The notes under the pieces: generated by a model
What the model was told of the DNA's origin: nothing
What the model saw: the letters and a program-made list of their open reading frames with translations, nothing else
Database searches by the model: none
In this document: one piece after another, positions 59,445 through 64,000 of the stretch
How positions within the stretch are numbered: position 1 is the stretch's first letter
Layout of the letters: each line of letters starts with the position of its first letter
From: Sulfuritalea sp.
GTDB lineage: Bacteria > Pseudomonadota > Gammaproteobacteria > Burkholderiales > Rhodocyclaceae
NCBI GenBank assembly: GCA_016712985.1
Contig: JADJQA010000006.1
Span: 62,001 to 126,000 of the forward strand
Direction: 5' to 3'
DNA: 64,000 bases
Translations under genes and position numbers: made by a program

Positions 59445-60380
59445 ATGGCCGGCGCCAGTTTGCTTGCACTGCTCGACGACATTGCCACCATCCTCGACGA
59501 TGTGGCGGTGATGACCAAGGTCGCGGCGAAGAAAACCGCCGGCGTGCTGGGCGACGACCTCGCCCTGAACGCCCAGCAGGTCAGCGGCGTGCGCGCCGAG
59601 CGCGAGCTGCCGGTGGTCTGGGCGGTGGGCGTCGGCTCGCTGAAGAACAAGGCGATCCTGGTTCCCGCGGCGCTGGCGATCAGCGCCCTGTTGCCGGCGG
59701 CGATCACGCCGCTGCTGATGCTGGGCGGCGTGTTCCTCTGCTTCGAGGGTGTCGAAAAGCTCGCCCACAAATGGCTGCATCCGGCTGCCGAGGATACCGC
59801 CCACCACGCTGAAAAGCTTGCGCTGCTAGCCGATCCGACGGTCGACCTGGTGACCATGGAAGCCGACAAGATCAAGGGTGCGATACGCACCGATTTCATC
59901 CTTTCGGCCGAGATCATCGTCATCACGCTGGGCACCGTGGCCGAGAAACCCTTCCCGTTCCAGGTGGCCGTGCTGTCGGGCATCGGTGTGCTGATGACCG
60001 TCGGCGTCTATGGCCTGGTCGCCGCCATCGTCAAGATGGACGACGCCGGCGCCTGGCTGCTGGAACGCGGCGGCCGCCTGCGCATGGCGGTCGGGCGTGC
60101 GCTGTTGCTGGCCGCCCCACGCCTGATGAAGGCGCTGACGGTGATCGGCACGGCGGCGATGTTCATGGTCGGCGGTGGCATCCTGATGCACGGCCTGCCC
60201 GGCAGCCATGATGTCCTGCATCACCTCGGCGACGTGCTGCGCGCCGTGGCCGGCATCGGCGGCCTGCTTGCCGCCGTGGTACCGACCCTGCTCGACATGC
60301 TGCTCGGCGTCGTTACCGGCGCGCTGGCGCTGGCGGCGGTGAGGCTGTTCGGGCGCTTGCGCCAAGCCGGCGCGGATTGA
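59445..60380 (+). CDS. DUF808 (YedI-like) membrane protein
   Basis: A 311-residue inner-membrane protein with about seven to eight hydrophobic segments. It begins MAGASLLALLDDIATILDDV, with FLCFEGVEKLAHKWL and EADKIKGAIRTDFILSAEII, diagnostic of DUF808. Transport function is often suggested but not shown. The ATG at 59445 matches the family start. It converges on the helicase gene. Confidence 0.93.
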   Translation: MAGASLLALLDDIATILDDVAVMTKVAAKKTAGVLGDDLALNAQQVSGVRAERELPVVWAVGVGSLKNKAILVPAALAISALLPAAITPLLMLGGVFLCFEGVEKLAHKWLHPAAEDTAHHAEKLALLADPTVDLVTMEADKIKGAIRTDFILSAEIIVITLGTVAEKPFPFQVAVLSGIGVLMTVGVYGLVAAIVKMDDAGAWLLERGGRLRMAVGRALLLAAPRLMKALTVIGTAAMFMVGGGILMHGLPGSHDVLHHLGDVLRAVAGIGGLLAAVVPTLLDMLLGVVTGALALAAVRLFGRLRQAGAD

Positions 60381-60448
60381 TCGCGCGGCGTCAGTCGCGC
60401 TTGCCGCCCCACCAGGAACAGCGGATCGGCGGTACGCATGAAACCATC

Positions 60449-61774
60449 TCAGCGATGCCGCTGCCCGCTGTGATGACTTGCCGGCTTGGCAGCGCTGCCT
60501 CCCGAACGGGCCGGGCGTGGCGAACGCGGGGCGCCGCTGCGATCCCCGCTGCCGCTGCGCGTGCGCGCCTGCGCAGGTTTGTGCGCCGGCGGGCGACCGG
60601 CGGCGGGACGCGGCACCGAATGATTGTGCTGCGGCTCGAAGCCGGGCATGACCGAAGTCGGGATATCGAGTTTCAGCAGGCGCTCGATGTCGCGCAACTG
60701 GATGCGTTCGTCACTGCTGACCAGGCTCAGCGCTTCGCCGCTGGCACCGGCGCGGCCGGTGCGGCCGATGCGGTGGATGTAGTCCTCGGGCACGTTGGGC
60801 AGCTCGAAGTTCACCACGCGCGGCAGCGAATCGATGTCCAGGCCGCGCGCGGCGATGTCGGTGGCGACCAGGGCCGCCAGCTTGCCGGCCTTGAAATCGG
60901 CCAGCGCGCGGGTGCGGGCGTTCTGCGACTTGTTGCCGTGCAGCGCGGCGGTGCGCACGCCGGACTGCTCCAGCTTCCGCGCCAGCGCGTCGGAGCCGTG
61001 CTTGGTGCGGCAGAACACCAGCACCTGGTGCCAGCCGTGGGCGGCGAAGAGATGCAGCAGCAGGTCGCGCTTCTTGTCCTGGTCGACCTTGATCACCGCA
61101 TGGGAAACCAGTTCCGCAGGCGCATTGCGGCGCGCGACTTCGACCAGCGCCGGGTTCTGCAACACGGCATGGGCCAGTTCGCGCACTTCGGCGGCAAAGG
61201 TGGCGGAGAACATCAGGTTCTGGCGCAGTTTCGGCAGGCGCTCGATGATGCGGCGGATGTCGCGGATGAAGCCCATGTCGAACATGCGGTCGGCTTCGTC
61301 GAGGACCAGCGTCTGCACTTTCGACAGGTCGACGGTGCGCTGGCCGAGGTGGTCGAGCAGGCGGCCTGGGGTGGCGACCAGGATATCGATGCCGCGGCGC
61401 ATGGTCTGGATCTGCGGGTTGATGCCGACCCCGCCGAACACGGCGAGGCTGCGCAGGCCGGTGTGGGCGCCATAGACGCGGACGCTTTCCAGCACCTGGG
61501 CGGCAAGTTCGCGTGTCGGCACCAGCACCAGCACGCGCGGCGCGGTGTGGGTGACCTTTTGCAACGGGGTGTTTTGCGCTGCGGTCAGGCGCTGCAGGAT
61601 CGGCAGCACGAAGGCGGCGGTCTTGCCGGTGCCGGTCTGGGCCAGGGCTTCGAGGTCGCGGCCGGCGAGGATGTGGGGGATGGCCTGCGCCTGGACGGGC
61701 GTGGGCGTGGTGTAGCCCTGCTCGCCAATGGCGCGCAGGAGCTCGGCCGACAGGCCGAGTTCGGTGAACTGCAT
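60449..61774 (-). CDS. RhlE-like DEAD-box RNA helicase
   Basis: A 441-residue helicase with the full motif set: Q motif region (TPTPVQAQAIP), AQTGTGKT, PTRELA, DEAD in LVLDEADRMFDMGF, SAT, and HRIGRTGRAG. A basic, disordered Arg/Ser/Pro-rich tail follows residue 380, typical of the RhlE group. The start at 61774 has AGAGG upstream. A leader of about 200 bases (61775-61980) has no gene, as in many self-regulated RNA helicase genes. Confidence 0.93.
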   Translation of the reverse strand: MQFTELGLSAELLRAIGEQGYTTPTPVQAQAIPHILAGRDLEALAQTGTGKTAAFVLPILQRLTAAQNTPLQKVTHTAPRVLVLVPTRELAAQVLESVRVYGAHTGLRSLAVFGGVGINPQIQTMRRGIDILVATPGRLLDHLGQRTVDLSKVQTLVLDEADRMFDMGFIRDIRRIIERLPKLRQNLMFSATFAAEVRELAHAVLQNPALVEVARRNAPAELVSHAVIKVDQDKKRDLLLHLFAAHGWHQVLVFCRTKHGSDALARKLEQSGVRTAALHGNKSQNARTRALADFKAGKLAALVATDIAARGLDIDSLPRVVNFELPNVPEDYIHRIGRTGRAGASGEALSLVSSDERIQLRDIERLLKLDIPTSVMPGFEPQHNHSVPRPAAGRPPAHKPAQARTRSGSGDRSGAPRSPRPARSGGSAAKPASHHSGQRHR

Positions 61775-61980
61775 GTGTATTACCTCTGAAGCCGACCCCC
61801 GCAATGCTGCAGGCCAATCTGGGCGGAGACTTCGATGGGGTGTAACCGTCGAGGGGACTCAGAGAAACTCTTTGTCGCCCTTCAGGCACGACCGGCAGAC
61901 TGGGGCGCGATCGCTGAGGGGTTGAAGCGGGCCGGACTGTAACACAGCGCGCCGGCAATGCCCTGGATTCGTTTGGCGCC

Positions 61981-62319
61981 TTGGGTGGCGAGTTTCGTTC
62001 AGGCTTCTATCTGGCCATGCTGGAACGCCTGAATGCCGATCTGCGGTTGGTGATTCAGGAAGGTATCGCCAGCGGCCCGGCCATTCCGGCCGAGGACGTA
62101 TTTGCCAAGCGCATCGAGCAGTGCCAACGCATCGGCAATGCCCCGATGGGCAATGTCGGCAGGGAGGACTTGGCTCCGGGCGTGCGAATGGCCGCCTTGG
62201 GACGGTATGTGATTTTCTTCCGTGCAGTCGAAACCACCGATCGCATCGAGCGAGTGCTGCATCGCGCCCGCAACCTGCCAGCCTCGAACACGACAGCGAG
62301 GAAGCCGCCGATTGATTGA
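61981..62319 (+). pseudogene. ParD-ParE remnant joined in one frame
   Basis: The first part (LRLVIQEGIASGPAIPAEDV) looks like the end of a ParD-type antitoxin. The second (LAPGVRMAALGRYVIFFRAV, then IERVLHRARNL) is the end of a ParE-type toxin. The start of both and most of the toxin are missing. The open frame across the joint is probably accidental, left by a deletion. Confidence 0.5.
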
Positions 62320-62351
62320 ACCGATCAAATCGAAGCCAGCCCCTCTTGCTT

Positions 62352-62825
62352 TCAGGTTTTCAGAAACGTGGGCCGCATGCCCTGCCAGGAGAGACGGGGC
62401 CACTCGAGGGCGTCGAGCATGTTCTTTACCCTCAGGCCCAGTTCGGTATCTCCCTCGATGGTCAGGGTGCGATTGAAGAACAGCGTGTCCGGGTCTTCCT
62501 GCCGGCTGACCAATTGCAGGAAGGCCGACAGGGGCGCCGTGAAATGCAGATCGGGCTGGGCAGGCGTAGCGAAGACGGGCCGGAATGCCCCCGTGCCGTA
62601 GGTGAAGTTCACCTCCATGCCGGTATCCAGTACCGTCACGCGAAAGTGGCGGCCTTCAAGCTCCCGCAGGGTGTCTTCGGGCAGCACGCCCAGCTTGCAT
62701 GCCGCGTTCAACGCCAGCGCCAGGTTCAGCGCGTGCGGCCATTGCGGCAGTCGCGCGCCCAGCCGGGCCACCAGCGGCGGCAGGGTAAAGGCGGGTATCG
62801 GTGGAAGAACGGGACGAAGATTCAT
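62352..62825 (-). CDS. ubiT: Ubiquinone anaerobic biosynthesis accessory factor UbiT
   Basis: A 157-residue SCP2-type lipid-binding protein (LPPLVARLGARLPQWPHALN, FTAPLSAFLQLVSRQEDPDT, LFFNRTLTIEGDTELGLRVK). UbiT is known to bind ubiquinone intermediates for oxygen-independent synthesis with UbiU and UbiV. It lies 12 bases after the ubiV stop on the same strand. Confidence 0.92.
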   Translation of the reverse strand: MNLRPVLPPIPAFTLPPLVARLGARLPQWPHALNLALALNAACKLGVLPEDTLRELEGRHFRVTVLDTGMEVNFTYGTGAFRPVFATPAQPDLHFTAPLSAFLQLVSRQEDPDTLFFNRTLTIEGDTELGLRVKNMLDALEWPRLSWQGMRPTFLKT

Positions 62826-62837
62826 CGCAAACTCCTC

Positions 62838-63718
62838 TCAGGCGGCCTGCCGCACGGTGCCGGCGCAACCGAACCAGAAACCATTGACGAAACCAGTCGG
62901 CGCCCAGTCGGCGGCGTCTTCAGCCGGCTGGCTGCTGCGCGCACGGTCGAACGCGTCGACAACATCAAAGTATGCGCCGGCTGTGGACTGATGCGCACCG
63001 CGTCGATGCCGCACGCCAGCAATTCGGGCATCTGCGCCAGCAGGCTCCCGGTCTGCGCCGACATGGTCTGGATGCCGTTCAGGGTCAGGAAGGCCTGCCC
63101 CTCGCGGGTATTCACCAGCATGCCGTCGGGGTGGTCGAGGCACTTGAACTGGCAGTCGTCCTTGTTCAGGCCGTAGTGCCGCGCAGTAAAACAGCGCGCC
63201 GACAATGCCAGCGGCAATTTGCCGAAGGCGAACACCTCGGTTTCCATGCCGGCCGGGCGCGTCCGGTGCAAGGACTCGATCACGCTGCCGGAAACCTCCA
63301 GCGGCGGCAGCCAGCGCTGTGCGCCCTGCGCGGCGAAGAAGGCCAGGGTCCGCTCGTTGTAGATGTTCAGGTGCGGCCCGGCGACGAATCCCAGGCCGTG
63401 GTCGCAGGCGATCTTGACCGCGCCGAGATCGTTGGCCTCGATCGTGCCTCCGGCCTCGGCAATCAGGCGGCGCAGGGCCTTCAGGTCGCCCTCGGATTCC
63501 AGCAGGGCCTGAGCCGAGAGCACCACTTCCTTGCCGGCCTCGCGCAGGTCCTTTGCCAGACCGATCCAGTCCGTCAAACGCAGTTGCTGACGGCGCGAAC
63601 AGACGGCTTCGCCCAGGTAGATGCGGTCGATTGCCGGATGCTGCGCCGCCTGGGCATAGAACTCCATGACCTCGGCTTTCGGCCAGAAGTACAGCAGGGC
63701 GCCTAGTGCAATTTGCAT
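62838..63718 (-). CDS. ubiV: Ubiquinone hydroxylase component UbiV (one frameshift)
   Basis: A U32-peptidase-like iron-sulfur protein of about 293 residues that with UbiU hydroxylates the quinone ring without oxygen. All four cluster cysteines are visible: Cys40 (LGEAVCSRRQQ), and three in LSARCFTARHYGLNKDDCQF with the following KCLDH. The frame is lost near 62968, where one T of a T-run is missing; the end WAPTGFVNGFWFGCAG is in the next frame. The start MQIALGALLYFW follows the family; an ATG 30 bases upstream lacks support. Confidence 0.92.
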
Positions 63719-63749
63719 GGGATTCGGACAAGAGATGGCAATTGGCATC

Positions 63750-63816
63750 CGTCATTCCGGACTTGACCCGGAATCCAGTCGCGTAACCCTGGATTCCTGC
63801 GTTCGCGGGAATGACG
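63750..63816. repeat. Dispersed palindromic intergenic repeat (copy 3)
   Basis: CGTCATTCC at 63750-63758 and GGAATGACG at 63808-63816 bound internal CCGGAATCCAG/CTGGATTCCTG arms. It lies between ubiU and ubiV and is related to the copies at 6866-6970 and 24551-24643. Confidence 0.75.
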
Positions 63817-63827
63817 CTCTAACGCAC

Positions 63828-64000
63828 TCACCGCCATGGCCTGTTGTAGGCGCCCAGCGTAATCTGCGAACCTTCCGCGACCTTGCCCAGTTCCGCGGCC
63901 CAGGCCGGTTTGACCTCGAATCTGTCGGGTGCGGCAATCGCGGCGTCGAGCGCCTGACGCAGGTTGCGCGTCACCTGCGCAACATAGGTCGGGCTGCGCT
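63828..64000 (-). CDS. ubiU: Ubiquinone hydroxylase component UbiU, C-terminal end
   Basis: The last 57 residues of a gene whose start is beyond the window. It ends SPTYVAQVTRNLRQALDAAI...GSQITLGAYNRPWR, where Y(H/N)RPW at the very end is typical of UbiU. Order ubiU-ubiV-ubiT on one strand completes the anaerobic ubiquinone set. Confidence 0.85.
   Translation of the reverse strand, partial: RSPTYVAQVTRNLRQALDAAIAAPDRFEVKPAWAAELGKVAEGSQITLGAYNRPWR

Overview
The window is GC-rich, gene-dense bacterial chromosome. Gene content and order point to a betaproteobacterium, probably Rhodocyclales or a close relative (inference). The blocks behind this are lpxL-lpxL-dapF-DUF484-xerC, rsmB-DUF4390-ntrY-ntrX-trkA-trkH, def/fmt beside LysM-dprA-smg, a CIRCE-controlled groESL pair, and ubiU-ubiV-ubiT for oxygen-independent ubiquinone synthesis. 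The last suggests a facultative or anaerobic respiratory lifestyle. No rRNA, tRNA or CRISPR array was recognised.

Layout. 1-2 kb: end of a sensor kinase with its FixJ-type regulator, a small membrane protein and a TPR protein. 2-6.8 kb: a two-subunit sodium:solute symporter behind a TctDE-like two-component pair. 7-10.2 kb: a hypothetical gene, then groEL and groES. 10.3-20.3 kb: a decaying type I restriction-modification island carrying BRO-N, RhuM, DUF3800, Fic and YgjP-like genes. 20.3-31 kb: pirin, NnrU, flavin reductase, PBP4, sirtuin, YchJ, a cyclic-nucleotide-binding/acetate kinase/PduL fusion, glutathione peroxidase, DUF2237 and metK. 31-37 kb: an MFS transporter and the lpxL-to-xerC operon. 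37.1-38.9 kb: an insertion sequence with 18-bp inverted repeats beside a truncated Uma2 gene. 39-51 kb: priA, an AT-rich spacer with DnaA-box-like sites, hemE, trkH, trkA, ntrX, ntrY, DUF4390 and rsmB. 51-56 kb: vapBC, fmt, def, LysM, dprA and smg. 56-64 kb: topB, gene scraps, DUF808, an RhlE-like helicase, a parDE remnant, ubiT, ubiV and the end of ubiU.

Sequence quality is a central caveat. Many conserved genes (groEL, pirin, sirtuin, the acetate kinase fusion, LysM, topB, ubiV) are split by single-base indels, mostly in homopolymers. hemE has an in-frame amber codon, and three long G or G/C homopolymers occur (24.06-24.14, 49.21 and 54.09-54.13 kb). Much of this looks like assembly error. 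The restriction island is different: it has lost whole segments, and HsdR has a replaced Walker B motif, so true decay is likely there.

The most interesting items are the CNBD-AckA-PduL fusion, which would place both acetate/acetyl-CoA interconversion enzymes on one polypeptide under a cyclic-nucleotide sensor; the DnaA-box cluster between priA and hemE; an NtrX-type regulator whose AAA+ domain has lost its ATPase and sigma-54 contact motifs; and the HsdR whose DEAH box reads DATQ.
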